Positions 21,317-32,600 are shown, numbered from the stretch's first letter. The stretch: DNA of 64,000 bases from Talaromyces rugulosus (GCF_013368755.1 NC_049564.1:3294001-3358000), one strand, 5' to 3'. Notes: generated from the sequence alone by a model not told the origin. A program made the numbers and translations.

Positions 21317-21872
21317 TTGCAAATGCAGCTTACTTGCAAGCGCAAATCATTTGCAGTTGCAACGCTCTTGCAAATGCAAACCTCTTGCAAGCGCAAACCA
21401 CTTGCAGGTGCAAACCTCTTGCAGGTGCAACGCTCTTGCAAATGCAAACCTCTTGCAAGCGCAAACCTCTTGCAAGCGCAAATCATTTGCAGTTGCAAAC
21501 CACTTGCAGGTGCAAACCTCTTGCAAGCGCAAACCACTTGCAAGCGCAAATCATTTGCAGTTGCAAACCACTTGCAGTTGCAACGCTCTTGCAAATGCAA
21601 ACCACTTGCAAATGCAAACCACTTGCAGGTGCAAACCTCTTGCAAGCGCAAATCATTTGCAGTTGCAACGCTCTTGCAAATGCAAACCTCTTGCAAGCGC
21701 AAACCACTTGCAGGTGCAACGCTCTTGCAAATGCAAACCACTTGCAGGTGCAAACCTCTTGCAAGCGCAAACCACTTGCAGGTGCAACGCTCTTGCAAAT
21801 GCAAACCTCTTGCAAGCGCAAACCTCTTGCAAGCGCAAACCACTTGCAGGTGCAAACCTCTTGCAAGTGCAA
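21317..21872 (+). repeat. 33-copy tandem array of a 17-bp dyad repeat
   Basis: Each unit is a 12-bp inverted repeat TTGCA-NN-YGCAA followed by a 5-bp linker. Units start at 21317 and every 17 bp to 21861 (33 units) with no slippage. Four core variants dominate (TTGCAAATGCAA, TTGCAAGCGCAA, TTGCAGGTGCAA, TTGCAGTTGCAA) and four linkers (CGCTC, ACCTC, ACCAC, ATCAT). The period is not a multiple of 3 and the unit lacks stops, so long open frames with a 17-residue repeat exist on both strands; I read these as by-products rather than a protein. The array shows no AT-biased decay. Confidence 0.95.
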
Positions 21873-21957
21873 ATCTGCAGCACAGAACGATATTGAGCCG
21901 TTGATTGGTTATAGATGTTCGAGGATTACTAACCCGATATGAGGGAGCAGGTCGACA

Positions 21958-21975
21958 CACGTGATAAATCACGTG
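21958..21975. promoter_or_regulatory. Palindromic double E-box
   Basis: CACGTGAT-AA-ATCACGTG: two E-box cores (CACGTG) in a perfect 8-bp inverted repeat around AA, 86 bp after the 17-bp array. Such sites are typical targets of bHLH factors. No gene start is evident beside it. Confidence 0.5.
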
Positions 21976-24036
21976 CACTGTTCAAGTTGATATTGTGACA
22001 AACTGACAATCAATGTCGATTTTCTCGGTGTCATCACGGAAAGAGGATAGCCCCAACTCAGAGGCAGGAATTCGCTTCTGAGGAAGACACCTTTCTATCC
22101 ACTAATAAAATGCTCAAGCAATTTCCCCCCATTATCTCAATCAAGATTACCAAGTCTCTTATGCCAGATCTCTCCTCAGCAATATCTCTCTTTATAGAGA
22201 TCTCTCCTAAACAAGATCCCTCCTAAGTGACAGTTTTCTAATTAGCTTTCTATAGATCTCCTAAGAGAGTTTTCTCCTAAGAAAGTATTCTCTTAAAACA
22301 GTATTCTCCTGTACTAAGTCCCTCTTAAATAATAGAACTCTTAAACAGGATCTCTCTTAAACACTATAGCTCTCAAATAGGATATAGATCTATCTATAAC
22401 TATCTACCCTAACATAACTATCTAGTACAAGCCTAGACACCATATAATTACAGTAAAAGATAAGTCTCCTATAATCCCAGAATCCAAAACTGAGTACAGA
22501 GTCCAAAACTAGCACAACCATCCTAAAGAATAATCAAGTGTGCCCGACCCACTTCACCCCAGAAATTAACCAGTAGAAGTTCATATCTTAAGTTATAAGC
22601 ACTAAGCAGCCACCCATGACTTAGAACATTCAATCCTAATAACTCAATTCACTCACTTCACACCAATAAAAAAATTCCCTTAGACAGGAATAAAATGCTG
22701 CAGCATCACGCGCGTATAAATACAAAACTGTAGAAAAGCCCATAGTAGAGCAGACATACTCTTGACAGCCCCACTAAAGGAGTCATCCCCAGCCCCTCAA
22801 AAAAGTCAGACAAGTGCTATATCAAAAAACACTCACTATCTAAGGTCTATATTAGGTTAACAGCTACTTTTAATAAAACAAAGGCACTTATATCTAGTCT
22901 AATAGATATTAGCTGTAAAGAGTTAAATTGGCTCTTATATACATTAATACAAGAATTAATAAAGAGATCTGGCTTAATGTAGACAGCAGCGGAAAAATAT
23001 TAACAAATCATATTATCAACGGTCCTAAGTGTTTCATACTAAATTCATCAATTAATCAGATTAGCTCTAGGTAAAGATCTAGACTTATTTTCAATCTCTA
23101 GAAACAGGATATTTATAAAAAAGTTCGTATGTTAACAGAAATATAATATGTTATTAGTTGTCTATATATAGCCTCTAATACTATTAACAGCTATACCCAA
23201 CTTTTTCTATCCTATGACAGTAAGTCGCTTTAAGATTCTCTAAGAATAGTAAATTTATATAAAAAATAACTATAGTTCCTGCTGAGGTTTCGTCTTTTTT
23301 AAGCTTTAACCAATGAAATCATTTAGCATTTTTCTATTAGGAATAGGATAAAAAGAATTCTGATTTTATTAGCTTTGTAATATATAGATTTAAGTATAAT
23401 ACCAGCTGTGATACACATGAGGCCCAAATGCCAGTTTTATCTGCACAGAATATCCTCATCCGGCCAATGTCTTGAAACCTGATGCTAAGGAAGATATCAG
23501 CGTTATTGAGGTGACTCATTTCATATGCCTTCTTAATAAGGGTTTGACCGCGTTAGTCTTGGCATTATCTTCTTTACTTTTTCTTGTTCTTTAGGGCTTT
23601 GGAGGTAGACGCCTTTTGATCCTTACTAGTTCTAGGTAATGCTGCTTTATCTTTGAACTGCTTGTCTTTTATATTATTAAATGTCAGTTCCAAGGAAGCA
23701 GCTAGGGTTATGGGCGAAATAAATACTATCAGTTCTGCTATGATTTATAAAATCATTGCTTTGACACTATAAATTGAAGCTGTGACATATTCTATGATCA
23801 ATCGTTGCATCCCTTGTAGATTAAGGATAATATGCTATGATTATCTCTAGTGAGCTGTCCATTACAGCAGTGGATCCCCTGGCAAAGCACGTTATTGAAG
23901 GAACGTCTAATAAATTCATAAATTAAAATTAGCGCTCAACACTGTGTTAGCCTATTAAGTATAGGGATTTCACTCTTAAACATTCTCTTTATATCTTAAG
24001 CAGCAAAGCGTTAAATATTTAGCCACTTTTAATATG
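21976..24036. other. Unresolved AT-rich stretch before LINE-A
   Basis: 22160-22385 contains degenerate repeats of a pyrimidine-rich word (TCTCTCCTAA-like, spaced roughly 12-25 bp). 22850-23280 and 23340-23900 have fragments of open frame on both strands, the longest 60 codons at 23337-23519 (-), without family motifs. Possible TE leader or LTR remnants; I cannot assign them. A terminal (TTA)n at 24037 belongs to LINE-A. Confidence 0.35.
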
Positions 24037-24057
24037 ATTATTATTATTATTATTATT

Positions 24058-24325
24058 TAATCAAATTTAACGTCTATACCGAGCCCTAGGCTATGACAGA
24101 CAGCGATTCGTGTGGATTAGGCCTGCTTATAGGGGTTGCCCTCTATAAGCCGGTGCCTCTACCCCCATTGGATCCAGGCTTTCAAGGTATCTTGTACTTT
24201 CCTCACCCTATGCCGCTTATATGCGCAGGATGATTTGGGGGCTTATAGTGGGTGGCAATCACTACCCCCTCCTTATGGCCACTAACGTTTGGGCGTTGTC
24301 TATAATAGTGGGCTGCCTTTGTCCG
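24058..24325 (-). other. LINE 3' UTR, conserved among LINE-A, D, E, F, G
   Basis: The block starting TAATCAAATTTAACG on the + strand recurs at about 40490, 43146, 61079 and 62046, always joined to a simple-repeat tail ((TTA)n or (TTTA)n). Such conservation of the extreme 3' end fits recognition by the element's own RT during target-primed reverse transcription. Confidence 0.8.
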
Positions 24326-27300
24326 CTATCCTTCCCCCTCTCGCTCTCCCTCATCCAGGGCCTTAATGCCCCAATTATCAGTCTTATAGGCCTGCTCCCA
24401 GGCCTGTTGGTTATTCTCTCGCTCTTTAATGGCCTCTATAAACGCCAGCAGCGCTGTAGTGGCCTTTGGGTCCTGGAATAGGCGTGCTTTGGGGCACTGC
24501 TCGCTATCCTGCGGGGCCTTTACCCCTGTTTCGGCCAAGCCGGCATATAGTTTTTCCCGCTGGTGGCACCACTGTTGACAGTTTGTAAGAAGGTGTCTTA
24601 CTGTCTTAGTCCCCCTAGAGCATCTTAAGCAATTAGGGGAGTCTTGGGCCTTGATTCGGTGTAGATAGGCCCTGATTGGGGTGTGGCCGGTCTTGAATTG
24701 GTAATACTGCTGTGTTAGGTGCTTGGGGGTGCTTGCCATTATTGGGTTAAGCTTTTATCTTTGGGGGGGTTGGTAGGCCTGGCCTACCTGTTGGGTGTGT
24801 CTTGCAAGCTTTGTAGTGAGCTAGTTGGCCTTGATAGCGTTATAAGTTTCGGTGCATGCCTGCTGGGCATGGGCTAGTGAGATATCTGAGTACTTGTCTG
24901 TACAGGGCCTCCCTGTAGCTTTTTTAGCGGCCTTATCGGCCTCTTTGTTGCCTGGGACCTCTTTATGGCCTGGCACCTAGTATATGGTAACCCTGCGGCC
25001 GGTGGCCTGTAGTTCCCTGGCTAGGTCGTGTGCCTGCAGCGCTAGGGCTTGCCCTGGGCTAGGCTGGGTATGCTGGAGCCTGCTTATAGCGGCTTAGGTG
25101 TCTAAAAATACTTTAATTGGCCCTATAAGATTCTCTGCCAGCGCCTATTCTAGGGCTTCGACTACTTCTATTAGTTCTGTATTAAAGACTTTGAAGCCTG
25201 CGCCTAGAGAAGCTAGGCATGATCTCTAGGGGCCAATAAGTGGCTTATAAGCTACTGCAGCGTCTATGCGCTGATTGTCTAACCTAGAACTGTCTGAGTA
25301 AAGATTGGTGTTCCTTATCCCACTTAGAGAGTCTGAAGCTAATTGTATAGTGGTTTCAAGAAAGTCTATCCTGAAATCTAGTGGTATAGACCTATTACTA
25401 GGCTTTATTGTACGCTTAAAGCTCTAAGAGAGATCAGTAGTCAAGATCTCTTGTAGTCTATAGGCCAGGCCCATGCCCAGCTTCTAAAGGCTTTAGCAGG
25501 TTGGTATTACCCAAGCTCAGTCTTCTAGTAGCTGCTCTCTAGGCTGTGTATAGACATCTCCCTTCCTAAGCGTTATAGGAAGTATTTCTGCTGCTAGATG
25601 TCCCTAGGAAAGTCCTAGAAGTCTTAGGGCATACCACTGCTATTTACTATCTAATAGGGCCTTTACTAGTTCCAGAGCTGTCTCCTTTATAAGTAGTCCT
25701 AACAGAATAGACTTTAGCATACCTATGACTGCCCGGGCCTAGTTATTAATTAGGCCCTACAGTCCTTCTAGGCAGTTCTTTTGTCTATGTCACCAAAGCT
25801 TAGCCCTATAAAACACCACTGACTGCGTGGTGGCCTTTTAGATTCGCTATGCCAAGCCTGGGAGAAGCCCCTGGGCCTTGCACAGTACCCGCACTCGTCT
25901 TTCAGTATTTTGACTTTTTTACAGGCGATACTTATAGTAGGCTTTAAAGGTAAGCTTTAGATCTAGTAAGACCCCTAACCACTGGATGGCTGTTGAGGAA
26001 AATACTACTAAAGCGTCTCCTACCTGCACCCTAGCTTCCTAGATCTGATTTTTATGTTCCCTGCTGGTAGCCCTAGAGAATAGGATGGCCTCTGTCTTTT
26101 TAGGGTCGAATTTGACGCTATTTGCCAGTCCCCACTCAATAGCAGCTTTTGCCGCTGCTTCTAGCTGTCTGCAGATCTCAGAGACCGAGCTTCCCTAGGC
26201 TACCAGGCCTATGTCATCAGCATAGGACAGGGCCTTGATCCCTGGCACCTGCTATTCCATAGCCTGAAACACACCCTAGATATAGATAAGAAAGAGGATT
26301 GAGAAGACTGGTGAGTCCTAGAGCAGCCCTGAGTTAATAGGCTGTTCAGAGGCTTTATAACTATTAATTACGAGGCTGACCCTTCTATTTATAAAAAAAG
26401 ATAAAGTTTATCTTATAAAGTCATTATCTAGGCCTATAGCTTCCATAGCCTCACTAAGCTTATAAAGGTCAACATGGTCGAAGGCCCCCATAATATTAAT
26501 AAAGATAGTGCCTATGAAAAGCTTTTAAGTCTATCCCTTGTACACTATTTATATGAGGCAGGCTATCACGTTAATAGCCCTATAACCTCGCCTGTATCTT
26601 ATTTATCTAGGGTGTAAAGCCCCCTGAGCCTCACACCAGTCTATTATAAGGCCTGCAGCCAGCTTCTCAACAACCTTGCCCAGGCAGCTAAACAAGCTTA
26701 TCATCCTCCAGGCCTTCACCTAGGTGTAATTAGGCTTCCCTAACTTCCGAAGTAGGATACCTTTAGCAGTCTTCTAGGCCTCTGGGTATACCCTAAGCTA
26801 AAAGCACTGCCTAGCCATCTCTATAATTTAGGGTGAGTCTAATACCCAGAGTAGCCGGCATGCTTTAAAATTGAGCCTATCAGTCCCCAGAGCTTTTTTG
26901 ATGCTCTAGCTAAATAGAGCCTGATGCACCCACTCTAGCGTTATAAGCATATAGGCCTGTCCACCTGGCAGCTCCCCAGAAGGGGAGCTACAGGAGGCGT
27001 TAGGAAATACTATTTTCCTAATTAAAGCTTCTTTATCAGCTATAGTAGTAGTAGGAAGAGCCTCTAGATCCAGGCCTTAAAATACTAGGGTGGTAAGATT
27101 AGTCCGTGGCTTAGTATACTGTAAAGCTATCCAACACCTATTAGGATCTCCTGGAGAAGGCTTTTCCAGGTCATCTCTAGGGCCTTTGGGAAAAAGGTTC
27201 CCAATGGGGTTAGAACCCTTTTTCCACTCTTCCTTCCCCCCAGGGCCTCTCTCAGCAAAGAAGACCTCCCAGCAGGTCCTTTTAGCCGCCTTTATTTCAT

Positions 27301-28378
27301 AGTAATAAGCGGTTCTTGCAGCCTTAAATTCGGTGTCGGTACAGGCATAGACCTATCACCGCTTGCAGGCTGCAGTCTATAAGCTCTAGGCTTGCCGCAG
27401 CTCTGGCTTCCACCACCGCTTAGAGCGTGCACAAAGCCATACTGCTTTAGCATGCCTATCAAGTACGCTGGTTAGGGTGTCCTGCACCCAATTGGCCTCT
27501 CTGACAAGGTCTTCCTCGGTGCATTGATCACTAAGAGAGGGGTAGCCTACAGCCTCTAAGGCCCAAGCTGCTGTGGCCAGCTTTAGAGCTTCCTCGTTTA
27601 CCTGCAGAGCTTCTATCTGCCACCCAGTAATCTCCCTAGAGATTCCTCCTGGAGGGGGTTCTTCTAGGGCTTCCCAAGCTAGGACGATAAGCTCATGGTC
27701 AGATATTGTAGACTTATCCTTATCCACCTCCCAGGCTTGCAGAGGCCCTAGGGCTGGCGAAGATAACGCTAAATCAATAATTAACACCCCCTCAGTCTTC
27801 TTATAGCGTATAGCCTCCCCCAGTAGGTTATTAACATATAGTAAGTGCCGCTCTATAAGCTATTCCAAGGGCTCAGCATTAACCCGGCCCTTGGCCAGTG
27901 GATTCCACGAAGGGCTATAGACATTGAAATCATCCACTAATAAGCATCTATCTACTATAAACAGGTCCCAGTCTACATCCTCGATGGCCCAACATCATCT
28001 AGAAAAGGCCCCTTGCCACCGGTAACTGGCCCCAATCCACACATCATAGCAGTTGACTATTCTAGTGCGTCAGGGGGCATGCCCACTAATTATTAATGCT
28101 TCCTATATGTCCAGGGCCTATAAATAGAGATAATCTACTAAATCAGTGCAGTTCTCGATCCTAACTACTCCTATAAGGTCTTTACAGATGGCCATAAGCA
28201 CCCGTTGATCCCGCTTCTCCCCCCCTGACCAGTACAGCAGATAGCCTGGATAGAAGAAGTTATAGGCAATATAAGGCTCTTGCAGACATATAATATCTAT
28301 TTACTACTTTATCCCCGCTTCTAGAGCCCTTAAGGTTGCGGGGTAGGTACGGCCGCAATTATATTGAATAATCAACAT
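24326..28378 (-). pseudogene. LINE-A ORF2: endonuclease, reverse transcriptase, RNase H
   Basis: 4,053 nt, 1,351 codons, one frame with multiple TAG stops. The ATG at 28378 overlaps the end of ORF1 by 20 nt. Endonuclease: IICLQEPYIAYNFFYPGY (about 28280), DDFNVYSPSWN (about 27920; the usual His is Tyr), TISDHELIVLAWE (about 27700). RT: intact YADD at about 26230-26205 (ALSYADDIGLVA). RNase H: NLYSDSSRLDNQRIDAAVAY, IEVVEALE, KVFLDT, PGHKEVPGNKEADKAAK, with all catalytic acids visible. C-terminal zinc finger CLRCSRGTKTVRHLLTNC (about 24620). Segments 24326-24739 and 27386-27787 are still open. Nicking, priming and synthesis would be done by this protein in intact copies. Confidence 0.88.
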
Positions 28379-30278
28379 TAATAGGGGCTGCAGCTCCAGG
28401 CGTTGGTATTGGACATGGGGATGAGTACAGTAGGGGTAATGTCTCTGGGGCATCTTCTATAGCGTCATCGACCTCCCTAAGCTCTGGGGCTTGGAGGGCG
28501 TCCTGGGTAGTGGTTGGGAAAGAAGCCTCCTCAGCAACGCCTTCCCATTCAGTCCATTCAGGGGGGGGAGGGGGCATAACGACCTCTATATCGGGGAAGC
28601 ACTTATAGAGTCGTTGGCGGGCCTCCTGAAGCTTGGGACACTCCAGGGAATCAGCCTGGTGCTTCTCCTCACAGTTGCCACATTTAGTGGGTGCATGCAG
28701 ACATGGGTGGTCTGTTTGGACCCTACAGTTTAGTATATTATAAATATGCTCTTAGGCTTTATAAACACCAGCACACACAGTGCAGAGTGGTGGTTAGATA
28801 CTGTAGCCTCTATAAGTTTAGTGACCAATGCCACAGTATCAGGTACAAACGGTGTCTTTACCCACTTTATAATAGGGGCTGATAGGGTGCCTGTTACCCC
28901 CGAAGTGTACGCCCCAGGCGAGTAGCCTATAGGCGTTATCTAGGCCTCCTACTATTATAATAATAGTAGAGAAATACTGCTTATTAGTCTAGATAGCCGC
29001 TATCAGCTTAATCCAGATAAAGTTTCTCATTAGAGTACATGTGCCCCCTAATTCAATTTCTTCCCTAGCTAGGCCTAGCCCTAAGACGCTATAGCGGGCT
29101 ATCAGCACTGTATACATCTTAATCTTGTACCACTGTTAGTCTACTTCCACTAAAATGACTACAGGGTTGATCCAGTGGCAGGCAGCCACCAATAGGTCCT
29201 TATAAACTGGTAATAGCGAGCCTACAGTACTTCCTTAATCCAATAAAGCTGAGATAGCCCCTAATTCGGTGTAATTAGCGTCTATTACCCTGACAAAGTT
29301 CGGGAAGCCTACCTAGGCTAGGCAGTGGTTAAACTACAAGATAACATCAGCTTTAGACTTTTTAGGGACGGTGCGGCCATTTTTACGCCTAAATATAAGC
29401 CTACGATCTCTCTTATTACTTCCGCGAATAGGCTTCAGGCTCCCTAGATCTATTTGGACTTTTGGGGGCTGGTTTAGGGAGTAAACCCGTTTTTTTATAA
29501 TGATTTGCCACTCCTGGGCATTGCTAGCCGCTATATCGGCCCACTGGAGGCCTGCTGCGGGCTTCACCCCAGGGGGTGGTTTTGATATCGGGGGTGAGGC
29601 TCTGCATGGCTCTATGGGCTTAGCGGCCCTATTCAGGTTAGCTTGGGGGCCATGGGCGACCTCTGCAAACATCGTCTCCTGGGATGGCAGAGGCTGTCGT
29701 AGGCCCTAGCGGTCGCCCCCTGACGATAGAGACTTTAGGGGATGGTTCGGGGCGTTCAGGGAGGCCTGTTAAGCTTCTAGAGTTGAGAAACGGCGCTCCA
29801 GAGCGCCCAATTGGCCTATGAGACACTGCTCCATAGCCTCTACCAGAGAGGTCATATAGGCCTTCATAGCGGCCATCTCCGCGTGTAGCGCGCTATTACT
29901 GCTTATAAAGTGATCTAATAAGGCCTGTTCCATGTCCTTATAGGCTAGGCCGAGTAGGGCCTTTATAGGGGCTCTATCAGCTCTATCAGGGCTATAGTCC
30001 CGTCGCCTCTTCCCCGGAGCTTTGGGGGCTTCCTGGGGGTATAGGGGGGGGAACAGTTCCCTAGGTTCGATTTCTAGGTTAGGCGTGAAGCCCTCGCTCT
30101 GGGGGACCATTATACTGGCCTCGGGGGGCGCTGGCAGTGCTGTCCCCACTGGGGTGCCTATATGGGCACCCTCGGGGTTCACCGGGCCTAGCGCCTGCCC
30201 CCCTGGGTCTAGGGGGGCGTTGTCGATATTGGGGGGTCCTTGGGCCATAGCGAGGCCCTGGACACCGTCAAAAGGCAT
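28359..30278 (-). pseudogene. LINE-A ORF1: nucleic-acid-binding gag-like protein
   Basis: 1,920 nt, 640 codons, starts MPFDGVQGLAMAQGPPN at 30278, 38 nt from the element's 5' end. The N-terminus is Pro/Gly/Ala-rich; then a basic patch (GKRRRDYSPD) and an amphipathic region (YKDMEQALLDHF ... MKAYMTSLVEAME). The middle carries KRDRRLIFRRKNGRTVP. The C-terminal part has several Cys/His knuckles (CGIGH; CTVCAG; CGNCEEKHQADSLECP near 28690-28640), as in Tad1/I-clade ORF1. Open pieces: 29769-30278, 29334-29672, 28359-28577; stops between are TAG/TAA. It would coat the RNA. Confidence 0.85.
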
Positions 30279-30316
30279 TGAATTTCAAAAGGTTGATTTT
30301 TGATTTTCCCGGCGGG

Positions 30317-30616
30317 TCCCAAGATTATTTTTCCTAGGGGTATAGAGGGAGAAATAGTTTCCTAGATTTAATTTCTAGGTTAAGTGTAAAGCCTTTGCTC
30401 TAAGAAACCATTATACTAGCCTCAGAAGACGCTGGTAGTACTGTCCCTACTAGGATATCTATATGGGCACCCTCAGGGTTCACTGGGCCTAACGCCTGCC
30501 CCTCTAGGTCTAGGGGGGCGTTGTCGATATTAGGGGGTCCTTGGGCCATAGCGAGGCCCTGGACACCGTCAAAAGGCATTGAATTTCAAAAGGTTGATTT
30601 TTGATTTTCCCGGCGG
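30317..30616 (-). mobile_element. LINE-B: 5' end fragment of a second LINE copy
   Basis: 30329-30616 repeats the first 290 bp or so of LINE-A (5' UTR and ORF1 start) and ends with the same CCCGCCGGGAAAATC at 30616. A 12-bp non-LINE filler (30317-30328) separates it from the 5' end of LINE-A. It is more RIP-mutated than LINE-A in its inner part and cleaner near its 5' end. Confidence 0.85.
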
Positions 30617-30831
30617 GAAGTTTTTATATAAACTGGATTATTAAATGAACTTATTATAGACTAAGATAAATTATTTATATCTAAATATTAGCAAACAATT
30701 ATAAAAGTATATAGAATACATTATAAATTATTAACTATAAATTATTAATAGACTGATAGCCAGTCCAAGAGAATAATTTAAATAATTAAACAGTATTTTC
30801 GACACTATTTAGATTAGAAATAAGATAATTA
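30617..30831 (+). pseudogene. Gyp-X integrase core, upstream piece
   Basis: The + strand reads ELIID-stop-DKLFISKY-stop-QTIIKVYRIHYKLLTINY, then TDSQSKRII-stop-IIKQYFRHYLD, an integrase core (D+DKLFxSxFW ... LSTAYHPQTDGQxER) with the second catalytic Asp. It is cut at 30831 by Gyp-II. After excision and removal of one AATTA, the frame continues as DN-stop-IELLLLV-stop-FILNN, the expected DNWxxLLPLxxFxxNN. Strongly AT-shifted by RIP. Confidence 0.8.
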
Positions 30832-31105
30832 TGTGACGTGCCTTTTCCAAAGATATTCGATTCCTATCTAGGGGTGCGATTCTCTAAAACAACAAGCATG
30901 GGAAAGGAATCTAACTACCAGGACCTGCGGGAAGGTTTTATCTTGTGTGCTTAGGTAACCAGCTTGACCCCTTATGGCCCCAGGGTGAGGCTATCCCCAG
31001 ATCTGGCACCGCGGGTTAAGGTTGATGCCCTTCCTGCCTAAGGCCTCCTATCCGGCCACGAGGCCACTTCTACCCTTAGAAATAGCCTCAGGCTCAGCTG
31101 TCATA
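30832..31105 (-). repeat. Gyp-II 3' LTR
   Basis: 274 bp, starts TGTGACGTGCC on the + strand and ends GTCATA (GTCACA in the other copy). It contains ACAACAAGCAT at 30889-30899, identical to the primer site on the minus strand and therefore complementary to it in the RNA. AATTA duplication lies at 30827-30831. Confidence 0.95.
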
Positions 31106-31119
31106 TCACCTCTCTCTTC
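31106..31119 (-). other. Gyp-II polypurine tract
   Basis: The minus strand reads GAAGAGAGAGGTGA immediately inside the 3' LTR, the usual plus-strand primer. Confidence 0.8.
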
Positions 31120-31189
31120 AGAAACACTTACCCTCAAGCGTTGATTGCTAGTCTATCATCATCTATATACTTTTCAACAAATTAATCCT

Positions 31190-31450
31190 CCTTTATAGCT
31201 TTCATCTATACATCTAACCAGCGCAGCGGACCTGGCTTCTCAGGGTTAGTATTATAGAATGATTTCAGCGCCAGTAAAGCATTTGAAAAGTACTCTACTG
31301 GATATCATATTAGATCTAGGTCCCTGCCTAGCCAGCTTATTTAATAACACAGCTTCTTCCAGCGTATCCAGGAGTCTAGGATCCTATTAACTTCCTATTC
31401 TAAATTTCTATTGACCTAGAGCTTAGAATATTCCTTCTTTAATTAACCAA
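31190..31450 (-). pseudogene. Gyp-II chromodomain
   Basis: The minus strand reads VNRILDSWIRWKKLCY-stop-ISWLGRDLDLI-stop-YPVEYFSNALLAL followed by NPEKPGPLRWL. This fits a chromodomain with the typical '...W.GYD...WYPA..F.NA...L..FH..NP.KPGP..RL' ending of fungal chromoviruses. Two stops fall at expected residues of the fold. Confidence 0.72.
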
Positions 31451-31479
31451 CGAGGGGCTTAATTAAAGCAGCACAGCAG

Positions 31480-32600
31480 AGCTTATCTAGAAAAAAGATA
31501 TAATACACTCATATACCCTATAATAAATCCAATTCAAAGATATGTCCTATCTTATACAATATCTTGTATAGCCCTTCAAACTAATAGCTTAGCTTCCTGT
31601 CTAATCATTCTATATCCCATTCTTCATTACTGATATAGACGTGGTTACTAACTCCAAAGTCTATCTCCCATCTGTGCTTGTTCACTTGCTATTACTGTCT
31701 ATCTTATACTTCTATAATATTATTACAGACATAATTCTATATACGCTCTAAACACTGTACTTATACTTAAGCTTTCTTCTCATTCAGTATGTAGCTTCTA
31801 GGCAGCATTAATAGTACCTAATCAAACAATATCTAAAAAGTATAACTTTTTTCTATCTTAAATAAGGATATCCCTGTAAATTCTTATAACAGTAATACAA
31901 CTGTAAAGTTAATGATTAGTAGATACTCCAACCAGTTATCTATTACAAAGTTAATATATAGCTACAGCCACTGCTAAAAATACTGATTCACTATCTCTAT
32001 TTGTCTATCTATCTGGGTATACTATACTGTTGACAGCTTTACCTTGATATAAAGGATTCGGTATGTCTCTCCCCAGAACTCAGAGATAAACTGGCCTCCT
32101 TAGTCTGATACAATGCTGTCTAGCAGGCCTATCCACGGGAAGATATACCAAATCCATAACTTTGCCATATCTCTAGCTGTCACCCCCTTATGGCATAATA
32201 TAGAGACTGGTTTTTTAGTCAAACAGTCAACAGTGATAAAAATGTTATCAAATCCCCGTTTGTCCTAGAGCAGCTCCATAAAATCCATCAACAAATGCTA
32301 CCAAGGTTGTACTGGGATAGATAACGGTTAAAGGAGTCTAGAGGCCTTATCCCTATATGTATTCATCCTCTTATATATCTTGTAATTATCTATATACCAG
32401 TTCATATTATTACTCTATACCTCCCAGTAGAACCGTTCTCAGACTAGCTTCAGCATCTTTGTATATCCTAGATGCGTTGTTATAGGTTGTCGATATACTT
32501 TGTCTAGCAATTATACTTGTAAATCATTTTTTTTAGAAATATAGAGTCATTTATTAAAAAAAAGTCGTCCTTTAATTACTCTATAGCTCTCCCCTTTCTC
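31480..32600 (-). pseudogene. Gyp-II integrase
   Basis: Zinc head at about 32540-32400: THLGYTKMLKLV ... NNMNWYIDNYKIYKRMN, where the CxxC ligands are now Tyr (TGT-to-TAT type). Core: HLLMDFMELL (first Asp, near 32290), LLDSIVSD-stop-GGQFISEFW (second Asp, near 32110), IDRQIEIVNQYFQQWL (Glu, near 32010). It continues to the linker before the chromodomain. Stops are at Trp/Gln sites. Confidence 0.82.

Larger units (their letters stand above)
24037..30316 (-). mobile_element. LINE-A: nearly full-length Tad1-like non-LTR retrotransposon
   Basis: About 6.3 kb. It begins (minus strand) with CCCGCCGGGAAAATC at 30316, then ORF1 (30278-28359), ORF2 (28378-24326), a 3' UTR of about 270 bp and a (TAA)n tail at 24037-24059. 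ORF2 has APE endonuclease, RT, RNase H and a terminal CCHC, the layout of the Tad1 clade of fungal LINEs. The same conserved 3' UTR marks every other LINE fragment in the window. RIP is moderate; reading frames are indel-free overall. I find no clear target duplication, partly because another LINE 5' fragment abuts it at 30317. Confidence 0.9.

Noticed and set aside
21317..21872. CRISPR array
   Set aside because: The units are contiguous with 5-bp linkers drawn from four words, with no unique spacers and no cas-like genes, in a eukaryotic context.
21213..21896. A 227-codon gene over the dyad array
   Set aside because: Open frames exist in several frames of both strands because the unit lacks stops; no domain outside the repeat.
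24037..24059. (TTA)n and (TTTA)n runs as free microsatellites
   Set aside because: All of them (24037, 40473, 43130, 61067, 62029) abut the conserved LINE 3' UTR and are element tails.
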